Positions 8,886-17,510 of a stretch of 64,000 nucleotides of DNA are shown here, one piece after another (the first letter of the stretch is position 1; the number at the start of each line of letters is the position of its first letter). Below the pieces are notes generated by a model. It did not search any database and was not told where the DNA came from. It saw only the letters and a list, made by a program, of their open reading frames with translations. The DNA is from Aliiruegeria lutimaris (GTDB taxonomy: Bacteria; Pseudomonadota; Alphaproteobacteria; Rhodobacterales; Rhodobacteraceae). The position numbers and the translations under genes were made by a program. The stretch spans positions 1 to 64,000 of the forward strand of contig NZ_FNEK01000019.1 in NCBI RefSeq assembly GCF_900099935.1, given 5' to 3'.

Positions 8886-9854
8886 TCAGGAGAGCGGTTC
8901 CTGGTCCAGAAGTGCCCGGGCCGTGGCTTCGTCGGTGATCAACCCCGATAGCCAGCCGCTCTTCAGAACCGCCCGGATTGCATCGAACTTCTCGCGCCCT
9001 CCGGCAAGGGCGACGATGTTGTCCTCGCCATCCTCGCGGAAGGGAACCGACAGCGTGCGGGCGGTGAGCGTCGTTTCGAGCCGGTTTCCCTCGGCGTCGA
9101 AGAAATGGCCCAGGAGTTCCCCGGTCCCACCCGCCTGCGCGATTTCCTCTATCTCGCTCTGCTCGATCATCCCGGAGGCCACGAGCTGCGTATCGGTGTC
9201 CACCGTCCCGATGCCGACCAGCTTCAGCGGTGCCGCTTCGGCCATTGCGAAGACGTCACACACCCCCTTCTGCGCCAGAAGGACCTCGCGGTCCTCGACC
9301 GTGTTGGCGAAAAACGGCACCGGCATCACATAGGCATGGGCGCGGGTCTTTTCGGCAAGAAGGTGCATCACGTCATGCGGGTTGGCCGAGAAGTTCCGCG
9401 TGAGCCCGCCGAGCAGGGAGACGAAGCGCATGCCCTTGGCGTCGATCCGTGGCAGGCTGCGGACGGCCGCCGCGAGGGTGCGGCCATGGCCGATGCCGAT
9501 GGTGGAGATCTCGCCCGATTCCAGCCGGCGGCGGATGAAGGCGGCGCCCGACAGGCCGAGCGCGCGCAGTGGCACCCCTTCCTCGCTCAGATCGGGCGCG
9601 ACGCGGCAGGTGCTGAGCCCGAAGCGCTGGCACAGGGCGTCCTCCAGTTCGAGGCATTCGACGATCTCGCCGTCGATGGAGACTTTCACCGCGCCTTCGG
9701 CCACGGCTCGGGCGATCAGTCGGTGCGCCTTGACCGACGGCACGCCCAGCTTCTTGGCGACCGCGGCCTGTGTCAGCCCGCCGATATAATGAAGCCACGC
9801 GGCCCGTATTGCCAGGCTGCGCTCACCATCGTTTATCGTTTTTTCTCGGGCCAT
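8886..9854 (-). CDS. eryD: EryD-like erythritol regulator (SorC family)
   Basis: 322 residues from ATG 9854. An upstream in-frame TTG at 9884 is less likely. Residues about 15-55 form the SorC/Crp-like helix-turn-helix (GGLTQAAVAKKLGVPSVKAH). The rest is the sugar-phosphate-binding domain with GIGHGRTL, LVSLLGGLTRN-like, MPVPFFAN, GELLGHFFDAEGN and GGREKFDAIRAVLKSG motifs. In Brucella, EryD represses the ery operon until erythritol or its phosphate binds. It is last in the eryABCD order, 119 bp behind eryC with a stem-loop in the gap. The same effector domain occurs again fused to the ATPase at 15165-17495. Confidence 0.85.
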   Translation of the reverse strand: MAREKTINDGERSLAIRAAWLHYIGGLTQAAVAKKLGVPSVKAHRLIARAVAEGAVKVSIDGEIVECLELEDALCQRFGLSTCRVAPDLSEEGVPLRALGLSGAAFIRRRLESGEISTIGIGHGRTLAAAVRSLPRIDAKGMRFVSLLGGLTRNFSANPHDVMHLLAEKTRAHAYVMPVPFFANTVEDREVLLAQKGVCDVFAMAEAAPLKLVGIGTVDTDTQLVASGMIEQSEIEEIAQAGGTGELLGHFFDAEGNRLETTLTARTLSVPFREDGEDNIVALAGGREKFDAIRAVLKSGWLSGLITDEATARALLDQEPLS

Positions 9855-9945
9855 GGATCTTTGCCACCTTCCACCAGGGCGCAACGCTTGTTACCGGCCA
9901 CGGCGTTGCTCCGGGCCTTTCATCATATCCTTCAGCCTGCTTCAA

Positions 9946-9966
9946 CCTGGCGGCCCTGACGCCAGG
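9946..9966 (-). terminator. Stem-loop between eryC and eryD
   Basis: CCTGGCG/CGCCAGG arms (9946-9952 and 9960-9966) with a 7-base loop, just after the eryC stop. It could reduce read-through from the catabolic genes into the regulator gene. Confidence 0.35.
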
Positions 9967-9973
9967 CGGCACG

Positions 9974-10906
9974 TCAGAGATGCAGGTCCTGAATGCCGGT
10001 GTCGATATAGGGCGCCCAGAACGCGACGCTCTCCGCGATCTGCGGGATTACCTCGCGGTCATTCGGCTCGCGTTCCTTGAAACTCAATTCCAGGCAAATC
10101 TCGTTATCCACCGCGCCGCCATCGGCAAAAGCCGCCAGCAGGGGTTCCGGTTGGATCCGGCCCTTGGCGTTGAACTCGGCGGTAAAGGGGCGGTGGCCAC
10201 CCTTGTCCATCAGGCTCTGCTTGATGTGGATGATTGGCGACACCTTCGGCACGGTGCGGGCCCAGACATAGGGGTCGTAATCGTCGGGGTTGGGCGAGGT
10301 CACGTCGCCATGGTCGATATCGGCCATCATCCACATCGGGATCGCCATTTCCGCCGCGCTCAGCCGGTCCTGCAGCTGCAAGCAGCTTTGGATCGTGTCG
10401 CCGAACTCACGACCGACGCTCATCGGCTCCCAGAAGACGAAATCGAGCCCGGCCGCCTTGCCGTGCTCGGCCACTTCCGCCCAGCTGTCGATGGCGACGC
10501 GGATCAGGTCCTCGCGCCGTACCGGGTCGTCGAAATCCCGATAGGTGAAGATCGCGAATTGCGTGCCGACCGAGCTGCCGCCGAGATCGGCGGTGATATC
10601 GGCGAAACTCTTGAACCAGTCGATATAGTAGCGACGCACGTCCCGGTCGGGGTGGCCGAAATGGTTGAGACGGCCATAGGGGCCGGTCATGCCGGAGGTC
10701 ACGCGGGCACCGGTGCGGGCAAGCGCACGGGACATGTCCCGCGTCAGTCGGCGGATGACCGGAGCGGGCCAGGACGGGTTGATGAATTCATGCGTCAACT
10801 GGATGTCGCGGAGCCGGATGTCGCGCGCGATCGCGTCGATCAGATCGTCGGGCTCCGCGAAACGGTTCACCAGCGGGTTGGTGTTGAGCGATAGCGTCAG
10901 GCCCAT
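9974..10906 (-). CDS. eryC: EryC, D-erythrulose 1-phosphate 3-epimerase-like protein
   Basis: 310 residues from ATG 10906, which overlaps nothing but begins 2 bases before the eryB stop codon (10908-10910). It is a sugar phosphate isomerase/epimerase TIM barrel (AP endonuclease 2-like fold). Metal-binding candidates are Glu in FVFWEPMSVGRE, Asp/His in MMADIDHGD and His in SPIIHIKQS. In the Brucella scheme EryC converts D-erythrulose 1-phosphate to L-erythrulose 1-phosphate. Identity rests on fold features plus position behind eryA and eryB. Confidence 0.82.
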   Translation of the reverse strand: MGLTLSLNTNPLVNRFAEPDDLIDAIARDIRLRDIQLTHEFINPSWPAPVIRRLTRDMSRALARTGARVTSGMTGPYGRLNHFGHPDRDVRRYYIDWFKSFADITADLGGSSVGTQFAIFTYRDFDDPVRREDLIRVAIDSWAEVAEHGKAAGLDFVFWEPMSVGREFGDTIQSCLQLQDRLSAAEMAIPMWMMADIDHGDVTSPNPDDYDPYVWARTVPKVSPIIHIKQSLMDKGGHRPFTAEFNAKGRIQPEPLLAAFADGGAVDNEICLELSFKEREPNDREVIPQIAESVAFWAPYIDTGIQDLHL

Positions 10907-10907
10907 G

Positions 10908-12419
10908 TTACGCCGCCTCGGCGAGGCGTGCTTCGAACCACTCTGCAAAACCGGCCTGCTCCTCTTCGCTCAGATGCAGGATATGCTTGGTGCGACGCCA
11001 GAGGACATCCTCGACCGTCTTCGCCCATTCCTCGCGGAGGAGGTAGCGCGCCTCGGCCTCGTAGAGATCACCGCCGAAATGCCGCCCGAGTTGTTCGACC
11101 GAGGTCGCCTCGCCCACGATCCGGGCGATCCGGGTGCCGTAGACCCGTGCATAGTGCCGGCGGAGCGACATTGGCATCCAGGGATAGTCTTGCTTCAGCT
11201 TGTTGCGGAAGGACTCGAAATCGGCGTTCTCCATGTCGCCGCCGGGCATGGGCGCGCCCTCGGTCCAGTCCGGCCCCATCTGCGGGAAGAACTTGGAAAT
11301 CCGCTTCAGCCCGCGTTCGGCGAGTTCGCGATAGGTTGTGATCTTGCCGCCGAAGATGTTCAGCAACGGCGCGCCCCCCGTCTCGTCGATATCGAAGACG
11401 TAATCGCGGGTGACCGCCGAGGGGTTGCCCTTGCCGTCATCGAAGAGCGGGCGGACGCCGGAGAAGCTGACCAGAACATCGTCGCGGGTTAGCTTCTCCT
11501 TGAAATAGCGGTTGCAGGCCGCGATCAGGTATTCGATCTCGTCCTCCTCGCATTTCACATCGTCGGCATTGCCTTCATAGGAGATGTCAGTGGTGCCGAT
11601 CAGCGCCTTGTCGCCCTCATAAGGGTTGATGAAGATCACCCGCTTGTCGGTGTTCTGCACCAGATAGGCGTTATGCGTGTCCCAGAACTTGGGAACGATG
11701 ATGTGCGAACCCTTCACTAACCGGACATTTCGCTTGGAATTGGAGCCGGCGACGCGGTTGATGACATCCGTGACCCAGGGGCCGGCGGCATTGATCACCA
11801 TCTTCGCTTCGAACTCGCGCTCCTCGCCGGTCATCGTATCGCGCGTGGTCAGCCGCCAGACGCCGCCCTCGCGGCGGGCGGAGATGCAGGGCGAGCGGGT
11901 CAGAACCGTCGCACCCTTCTCCTTCGCGTCCAGGGCGTTGATCAGCACCAGCCGCGCGTCGTCCACCCAGCAATCGGAGTATTCCAGGCCACGGCGATAC
12001 TTGTCGACGATCGCAGCGCCCTCCGGGTCCCGCAGCATGTTCAGACGCCGGGTACCGGGAAGCTTCTTGCGCCCGCCGAGGTGGTCATAAAGAAAGAGAC
12101 CGAGGCGGATGAACCAGAAGGGCCGGTCTTCCGGCGAATGGGGCAGGGTAAAACGCAGCGGCCAAATGATGTGCGGGGCGGCATTCATCAGGACCTCGCG
12201 TTCGATCAATGCCTCGCGGACGAGACGGAACTCGTAATATTCGAGGTAGCGCAGCCCACCATGGACGAGCTTCCCCGAGCGCGAGGAGGTTCCCTCGCCC
12301 AGGTCGCCCTTCTCGCAGAGTACGACGCTCAGTCCTCGCCCGGCGGCATCCCGCGCGATCCCGGCGCCATTGATACCGCCGCCGATCACGAAGAGGTCGA
12401 CCTTTGGAATATCCGTCAT
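10908..12419 (-). CDS. eryB: EryB, D-erythritol 1-phosphate dehydrogenase (GlpD family)
   Basis: 503 residues from ATG 12419, with GGGAG about 8 bases upstream. FAD motif GGGINGAG at residues 13-20, then SSRSGKLVHGGLRYLEYYEF, MVINAAGPWVTDV and NIFGGKITTYRELAERG. This is the GlpD-type core, and 503 residues is the size known for EryB. It oxidises the product of EryA to D-erythrulose 1-phosphate and feeds the quinone pool. It lies 53 bp behind eryA and abuts eryC. EryB rather than GlpD is chosen from the eryA-eryC-eryD context. GlpD activity cannot be excluded. Confidence 0.85.
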   Translation of the reverse strand: MTDIPKVDLFVIGGGINGAGIARDAAGRGLSVVLCEKGDLGEGTSSRSGKLVHGGLRYLEYYEFRLVREALIEREVLMNAAPHIIWPLRFTLPHSPEDRPFWFIRLGLFLYDHLGGRKKLPGTRRLNMLRDPEGAAIVDKYRRGLEYSDCWVDDARLVLINALDAKEKGATVLTRSPCISARREGGVWRLTTRDTMTGEEREFEAKMVINAAGPWVTDVINRVAGSNSKRNVRLVKGSHIIVPKFWDTHNAYLVQNTDKRVIFINPYEGDKALIGTTDISYEGNADDVKCEEDEIEYLIAACNRYFKEKLTRDDVLVSFSGVRPLFDDGKGNPSAVTRDYVFDIDETGGAPLLNIFGGKITTYRELAERGLKRISKFFPQMGPDWTEGAPMPGGDMENADFESFRNKLKQDYPWMPMSLRRHYARVYGTRIARIVGEATSVEQLGRHFGGDLYEAEARYLLREEWAKTVEDVLWRRTKHILHLSEEEQAGFAEWFEARLAEAA

Positions 12420-12472
12420 CTGCTTTCTCCCGTCGCCGCGCCTGCGCGTAGCCTGTCGTTTCGTCCGCTCTG

Positions 12473-14035
12473 TCAACCGCTGCGCGCGCGCAATGCGGCG
12501 AGCCCGTCCCAGACGGGTTCGAGGCCGATCCGCGCGTCGCGATAAGCGGCGAAGAGGTTGTCATAGATTCCGACCAATGCGGGGTCGGGGTTCTCGGGGG
12601 CGCCCAGAAGGGGCGTCGTCCATTCTGCGATGCAATCGTCCATCGTCTCGTAGGCGCCGATGGCCACTGCCGCCATCATCGCGCAGCCCGCCGCCCCGGC
12701 TTCTTCGCGTGACGAGACCCGCACGGGCGTGTCGAGCGCGGCGGCAAGCACGCGCCGGAGCGCCGCGGAACGCGCAGCACCGCCAGTGATCCGGAGCTCG
12801 CTCGGCATGTCGCCCATCGCCGCGTAGCAATCCCGCGCCGCCATCCCGAGCCCTTCGATCACCGCACGCAGCAGTTCGGGAAAACGATGATTGGCGTTGA
12901 AGCCGGCAAATCCCGCCCGCGCGTTGGCGTTGACGAAGGGGCCGCGCTCGCCCGCCTCTGAGATATAGGGGTGATAGATCACGCGCCCTGGGCGCGAACG
13001 CTCCATCCAGCCGTCGATCCGGGTGACCAGGTCTGCGTGGCTCGGCTCCGGGCCAAACTCCGAGATCAGCGCCCCTGCCAGCGAGAGCGCCCAGTCGACA
13101 TTGAGCGTTGCGGCCATGTTGGTCTGGACCTGGGTCACGAGATTCGGTACCGGCAGGCAGATGACATAGCCCGTGCCTTCAGCATTGAGATGCACGCCCT
13201 CGGGCGTCACGGCCCGCATGTGCACGCCGGTCGAGCCGATGGTCGAACAGGCGGCGCCGGGAGTACCAGTGTGAACGCCCGCACCGAGCGCGGTCATCAC
13301 CATGTCCACGTAACCCAGCGAAACCGGCGTGCCGGCGAGCAATCCGGTCTGGGCGGCGGCCTCGGCCGAGAGGGGGTTTGTTTGCTGGCTGCCGTCGAGC
13401 ACGTCGGGCAGCAAGTGCCTGCGATGCGCGAGTCCGAGCGCCGCGATCACCGTGTCGGAATAGCTCCGTGTGCGGAAATCGCCAAAGGTGAAACTCATCT
13501 CCGAGGGGTCTGTTGCCCGCACGCCCGTGAGGTTCAGGAACAGCCAGTCCTTGCAGTGCAGCGCCACCTCGGCCGAATCGAGCAATTCGGGGCAGTGGCG
13601 GTCCATATGCGCCATCTGGCTTCCTTGCTGGCAGGTGTTGAGCCCGGTGCCGGTGGCCTCGAACCGCGCGCGGTTCGTGGGTTTCGCGGCGAGCGCGGTA
13701 ACCGTCGGAGCGGCGCGGGCGTCGAGCCAGATCCAGGCATCGGTGACTGCCGTGTTGTCCTTTCCGGCCAGCCACGTCCCGTCGCCCTGGGCTGTTACGG
13801 CGATGGCGGCGACACGCGGGGCGAGGTTCTCTATCTTTTCCTGCAGACCACGAAGGGCCGCGACGCAATCGCTCCAGGTGCGGGGCATCGACTGGGTGAC
13901 CGCGCCGTTCTCGGCAGACTCATAGGCATTTCGCACCGCCGAAATCGCGATCTGGCGACCCGAGAGATCAAAGGCGACGGCTTTCAGGACCGAAGTGCCA
14001 GCGTCGATTCCAATGATGATGTCGCTTTCGACCAT
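12473..14035 (-). CDS. eryA: EryA, erythritol kinase (FGGY family)
   Basis: 520 residues from ATG 14035; a GTG one codon upstream (14038) has slightly better spacing from AGGGAGGAAT. N-terminal phosphate loop IIIGIDAGTSVLKAVAFDLSG, catalytic Asp in LGYVDMVMTALGAG, and C-terminal ELRITGGAARSAALRRVLAAAL. EryA phosphorylates erythritol with ATP, giving D-erythritol 1-phosphate (equivalent to L-erythritol 4-phosphate). It is the first gene of the eryABCD unit and divergent from the transporter operon, so induction is probably shared through the 14.04-14.51 kb control region. Confidence 0.86.
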   Translation of the reverse strand: MVESDIIIGIDAGTSVLKAVAFDLSGRQIAISAVRNAYESAENGAVTQSMPRTWSDCVAALRGLQEKIENLAPRVAAIAVTAQGDGTWLAGKDNTAVTDAWIWLDARAAPTVTALAAKPTNRARFEATGTGLNTCQQGSQMAHMDRHCPELLDSAEVALHCKDWLFLNLTGVRATDPSEMSFTFGDFRTRSYSDTVIAALGLAHRRHLLPDVLDGSQQTNPLSAEAAAQTGLLAGTPVSLGYVDMVMTALGAGVHTGTPGAACSTIGSTGVHMRAVTPEGVHLNAEGTGYVICLPVPNLVTQVQTNMAATLNVDWALSLAGALISEFGPEPSHADLVTRIDGWMERSRPGRVIYHPYISEAGERGPFVNANARAGFAGFNANHRFPELLRAVIEGLGMAARDCYAAMGDMPSELRITGGAARSAALRRVLAAALDTPVRVSSREEAGAAGCAMMAAVAIGAYETMDDCIAEWTTPLLGAPENPDPALVGIYDNLFAAYRDARIGLEPVWDGLAALRARSG

Positions 14036-14038
14036 CAC

Positions 14039-14511
14039 CCGAATTCCTCCCTGACCGGCGCTTTCAAACCCATATCTGCGGCCGAGTCATGATCGATTCT
14101 TCACCGATTCCGGGGTCCGCGTCGGTCCCGCGATACTTGAACACGCAGGCGGGCGACGAAGTGGGCATGACCCGAAACGGCTGTCCTCTCCTGCCAAGTG
14201 TCTTAGCACGGTTTTTTTGGATTGGGTGATTTTTTTTGCAGACAGAGAAAAAATTTTCACCTATGGTTGGGTCACCCTGCGGCAGTTGAGGCTGTCGACG
14301 GGCGCCTCGCCAGAGGTTCGCGGTGGAGCGCGAATCTGGCAGGATGAGGCAAAGGGAGGAGACTGGCCGAGCTGCTCAATGCAGCGAATGGCCTTCTTCA
14401 GGAAATTAATTTGCAACGCCTTTTCAGGTGGTTGCGGAAACGATGCCAATGCCCCCGGCGCCAGCGTTCGGGTTCGGGATAGCATGCGGCAACAGGAGAG
14501 GGCGGCTCGAT
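14039..14511. promoter_or_regulatory. Divergent control region of the erythritol genes
   Basis: About 470 bp without a gene between eryA and the transporter operon. It holds unusual homopolymer runs (T7 near 14212, T8 near 14230, A6 near 14248) inside arms GGTGA (14225-14229) and TCACC (14257-14261), and a short palindrome GGGTCACCC at 14269-14277. These are candidate EryD operator sites. No experimental consensus was available to compare. Confidence 0.4.
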
Positions 14512-15168
14512 ATGACGGCAACCGATTCCAATGGGCGCAGGGCTGCGAAGCCCGACCGGAAGAAATGGATATTCGGCGCGTTGGTCATTGTCGTCCTTGG
14601 CGCGATCGCGCTGGATACGAAGGTCGTGACCATTGGCGGTGCAGAAGACCTGCGCCAGCAAGCCTTCAACCCTGACCGTTATGGAGTGGATCAGTTCCCG
14701 CGCATTCGTGACAACGTCATCGAACGCGCGCCCGAGGCGGTACAGCTCGCCACCGAAATGGCCGAGGACAAGAAGGCGGCGATGGCGAAATACGGCACGC
14801 CGACGAGCATCGGCGCGGTGATGCCGGTGACGCTGACCGGCATTGTGGGCGAGGGGAAATCCGGCATCTTCTACGTCGAGGTCGACGGCCTGCCCGAAGG
14901 CACCAAGGTCCGGGTCCAGACCGGCCCCGCGATCAACGGAACGGACCTGCGCGACTTCCCCGGCGATATCGCCTTCGGACAGTTCAAGAACCAGATCGAG
15001 TATCAGAACGCGGGTGCGGGTATCAACCGGGCAATGGCCGCCGAGGTTCTCGAAAGTCTCGACCGGGACAACCTGCCCGGCAAGACGGTCTCGCTCACGG
15101 GTGCCTTCAACCTGATCAACCCGAAGAACTGGCTGATCACCCCTGTCCGCTTCGAGGTGAAGAAATGA
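14512..15168 (+). CDS. DUF2291 membrane-anchored protein of the erythritol transporter operon
   Basis: 218 residues from ATG 14512 (AGGAGAG upstream). A single transmembrane anchor is at about residues 18-36 (KKWIFGALVIVVLGAIALD), followed by a periplasmic domain with GKSGIFYVEVDGLPEGTKV, VQTGPAINGTDLRD and FGQFKNQIEYQ. This is the DUF2291 pattern, a family found next to RbsA/RbsC/RbsB-type transporters. Its function is not established. Its stop overlaps the ATPase start (ATGA), so it is translated together with the transporter and probably works with it in the periplasm. Confidence 0.8.
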   Translation: MTATDSNGRRAAKPDRKKWIFGALVIVVLGAIALDTKVVTIGGAEDLRQQAFNPDRYGVDQFPRIRDNVIERAPEAVQLATEMAEDKKAAMAKYGTPTSIGAVMPVTLTGIVGEGKSGIFYVEVDGLPEGTKVRVQTGPAINGTDLRDFPGDIAFGQFKNQIEYQNAGAGINRAMAAEVLESLDRDNLPGKTVSLTGAFNLINPKNWLITPVRFEVKK

Positions 15169-17495
15169 CCGAGCAGGCGAGGATCGACACCGCCGGTGGA
15201 ACGCCCGCCGCATCGGACGTCGTGCTTTCGGCCCGGGATGTTTCGAAATCCTGGGGTGCGGTGAAGGCGCTAAAAGCGGTGAATTTCGACGTACATCGTG
15301 GACAGGTGACAACGCTTTTCGGCGAGAATGGCGCTGGCAAGTCGACCCTGATGAAGGTCCTTTCCGGGGTCTACCCGCCGACCTCCGGCGAGCTGCTGCT
15401 CGAAGGCCGCACGATCACGCTGGGCTCGACCGTCGAGGCGCGCGATCTCGGCATCTCGATCATCCACCAGGAGCTGAGCCTCGCGCCCAACATGAACGTG
15501 CGCGACAATATCTTCATGGGGCGCGAGATCCGCGGTCCTTCCGGTGTCGATTATGCCGAGGAGGAGCGCCAGGCCCGCGCGCTGATGCGGGAGCTTGAAG
15601 AGGAAATCGACCCGCGCACGCCGGTCGAGGATTTGCGCCTCGGCCAGCAACAGATCGTCGAGATCGCCCGCGCATTGTCGGTCAATGCCCGCATCCTGAT
15701 CATGGACGAGCCCACCTCGGCGCTGTCAGCTTCCGAGGTCGAGGTGCTCTTCAAGGTCATCCGGGACCTGAAATCCCGTGGCGTTTCCATCGTCTACATT
15801 TCGCACCACCTCGAAGAAGCGTTGCAGATCACCGATCATGCCGTCGTTCTGCGGGACGGCGCCATGACCGCCAAGGCGCCGCGCTCCGAGATCGACCTGG
15901 AGTGGATCGTCCGAAACATGGTCGGCGAGAATTTCGACCTTGGCTCACCACCGGATGGCTACGAATTCGGCCCCGTTGCGCTGGAGATCGAGAACCTCTC
16001 GGTGCCCGCCCCGGGCCGCAAGGGCTACTCGGTCGTGGACCGGATGTCGCTCAACGTCCGCCAAGGCGAGATCGTCTGCATCTACGGGCTGATGGGCGCG
16101 GGCCGCACCGAACTCATGGAATGTGTTGCCGGGCGCCTCCAGCCCTCCAGCGGGCGGGTGAAGCTGCACGGTGAAGATATCGAAGGGCTCTCCATTGCCC
16201 AGCGGATCGGAAAGGGGCTGGTGCTGACACCGGAGGACCGGCAGCGCGACGGGCTGGTGCAGACCATGTCCGTCGGCCGCAACCTGTCGCTGGCCAGCAT
16301 CGGCGCCTTCACCAAGGGGCTGTTTACCTCGCGCAAGGCCGAGGAAGCGATCATCGAGAAGATGATCCGCGAAGTCACGATCAAGACCGACGGCGGCAAT
16401 GCGGCCATCGGCTCGCTTTCGGGCGGCAACCAGCAGAAGGTCGTGATCGGCAAGATGCTGGCAACGGGCCCCGGCGTGATCCTGCTCGACGAGCCGTCCC
16501 GCGGCATCGATATCGGCGCGAAGGCCGAGGTGTTCGGCCTTCTCTCGGAAGGCGCGCGCTCCGGGCTGGCGGTGCTTTTCTCGACCTCCGAGGTGAACGA
16601 GTGCCTGTCGATCGCGCATCGCATCATCGTCATGCACAAGGGCAAGATCTCGGCCGAGTTCGGCCCCGACGCCACCAAGGAACAGATCATGGCCGCCTCG
16701 GGCGAGGTGGATCTCCAGCAGCACCTGAGCGAGACCTTCGGCCTGGAATACTGCGAGGTGGTCAGTGACCTGTACCCGGACGAGTTGCCGCTTGGGCCGC
16801 TCGGGTTGGCCGGCGGGGCGTTTATCAGCGGGCAGATCGCCCAGAATCCGAATCTCGTGATCGGCGCCGGTCACGGACGCACGCTACTCGCCTGCGTCGA
16901 GAACCTCCCCCCCCCTCGGCCGGCGCCGAACCTGAGACTGGTTTCTCTTATGGGCGGGCTTACCCGGAACGCCGACGCCAACCCGCACGAGATTGTCCAC
17001 CGCATGGCCGGTATCACCGGGGCCAAGGCCGAGGCGATGCCCGTGCCCTTCATGGCCAACAGTGCGGCCGACCGGTCCGTCCTGCTGCAGCAGCGGGAAG
17101 TTGCGCGCGCCTATGAGTTGGCTGGCAAGAGCGATCTGGTGATCGCCGGTATCGGAACGACGGTTCCGGAGGCCGAGCTTGTAACCACCGGCATGATGGA
17201 ACCTGCAGAGATGAAAGCTATCGCCGACGCTGGTGGCGTGGGCGAGACGCTCGGTCATTTCTTCGACGCGGATGGCAATCCCATTGCGACCGACGTCACC
17301 GCACGCATTCTCACGCTGCCGCTCGACATCCTGCGCACGCGCCGGATCGTCGCCATCGCCGGTGGGCGGGTCAAGGTGGACGCCATCCGGGCGGTTCTCG
17401 AAAGCGGCCTGCTGAGCGGATTGATCATCGACGAACACACAGCACGCACCATCGTGGACGTGGATCGGGACACCGACTCCTCCGCGGTGCACTGA
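15165..17495 (+). CDS. eryE: Sugar ABC transporter ATPase fused to a SorC-type effector-binding domain (EryE-like)
   Basis: 776 residues, against about 500 for RbsA/MglA-type ATPases. Residues 1-512 are a complete double ATPase. Half one has Walker A GENGAGKS at 53-60, signature LRLGQQQIVEIARALS and Walker B ILIMDEPTSALS. Half two has LMGAGRTEL, LSGGNQQKVVIGKML and VILLDEPSRGID. At about residue 513 the usual C-terminal end (QIMAASGE) runs on without a stop into about 255 residues of SorC sugar-binding domain: GAGHGRTL, LVSLMGGLTRN, ANPHE, MPVPFMAN, GETLGHFFDADGN and GRVKVDAIRAVLESG. Each motif has a counterpart in EryD (8886-9854), but the helix-turn-helix is absent. The reading frame and codon use are continuous. 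It likely energises erythritol uptake and may sense the internal polyol or its phosphate. Confidence 0.88.
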   Translation: MTEQARIDTAGGTPAASDVVLSARDVSKSWGAVKALKAVNFDVHRGQVTTLFGENGAGKSTLMKVLSGVYPPTSGELLLEGRTITLGSTVEARDLGISIIHQELSLAPNMNVRDNIFMGREIRGPSGVDYAEEERQARALMRELEEEIDPRTPVEDLRLGQQQIVEIARALSVNARILIMDEPTSALSASEVEVLFKVIRDLKSRGVSIVYISHHLEEALQITDHAVVLRDGAMTAKAPRSEIDLEWIVRNMVGENFDLGSPPDGYEFGPVALEIENLSVPAPGRKGYSVVDRMSLNVRQGEIVCIYGLMGAGRTELMECVAGRLQPSSGRVKLHGEDIEGLSIAQRIGKGLVLTPEDRQRDGLVQTMSVGRNLSLASIGAFTKGLFTSRKAEEAIIEKMIREVTIKTDGGNAAIGSLSGGNQQKVVIGKMLATGPGVILLDEPSRGIDIGAKAEVFGLLSEGARSGLAVLFSTSEVNECLSIAHRIIVMHKGKISAEFGPDATKEQIMAASGEVDLQQHLSETFGLEYCEVVSDLYPDELPLGPLGLAGGAFISGQIAQNPNLVIGAGHGRTLLACVENLPPPRPAPNLRLVSLMGGLTRNADANPHEIVHRMAGITGAKAEAMPVPFMANSAADRSVLLQQREVARAYELAGKSDLVIAGIGTTVPEAELVTTGMMEPAEMKAIADAGGVGETLGHFFDADGNPIATDVTARILTLPLDILRTRRIVAIAGGRVKVDAIRAVLESGLLSGLIIDEHTARTIVDVDRDTDSSAVH

Positions 17496-17510
17496 AACGG
17501 AGCAAGCACC

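Noticed and set aside
16680-16760. Idea that the ATPase-SorC junction is a chance read-through into a shadow frame
   Set aside because: The C-terminal part contains every EryD-type motif in order at the same spacing through to the natural end of the domain, which chance frames do not give.
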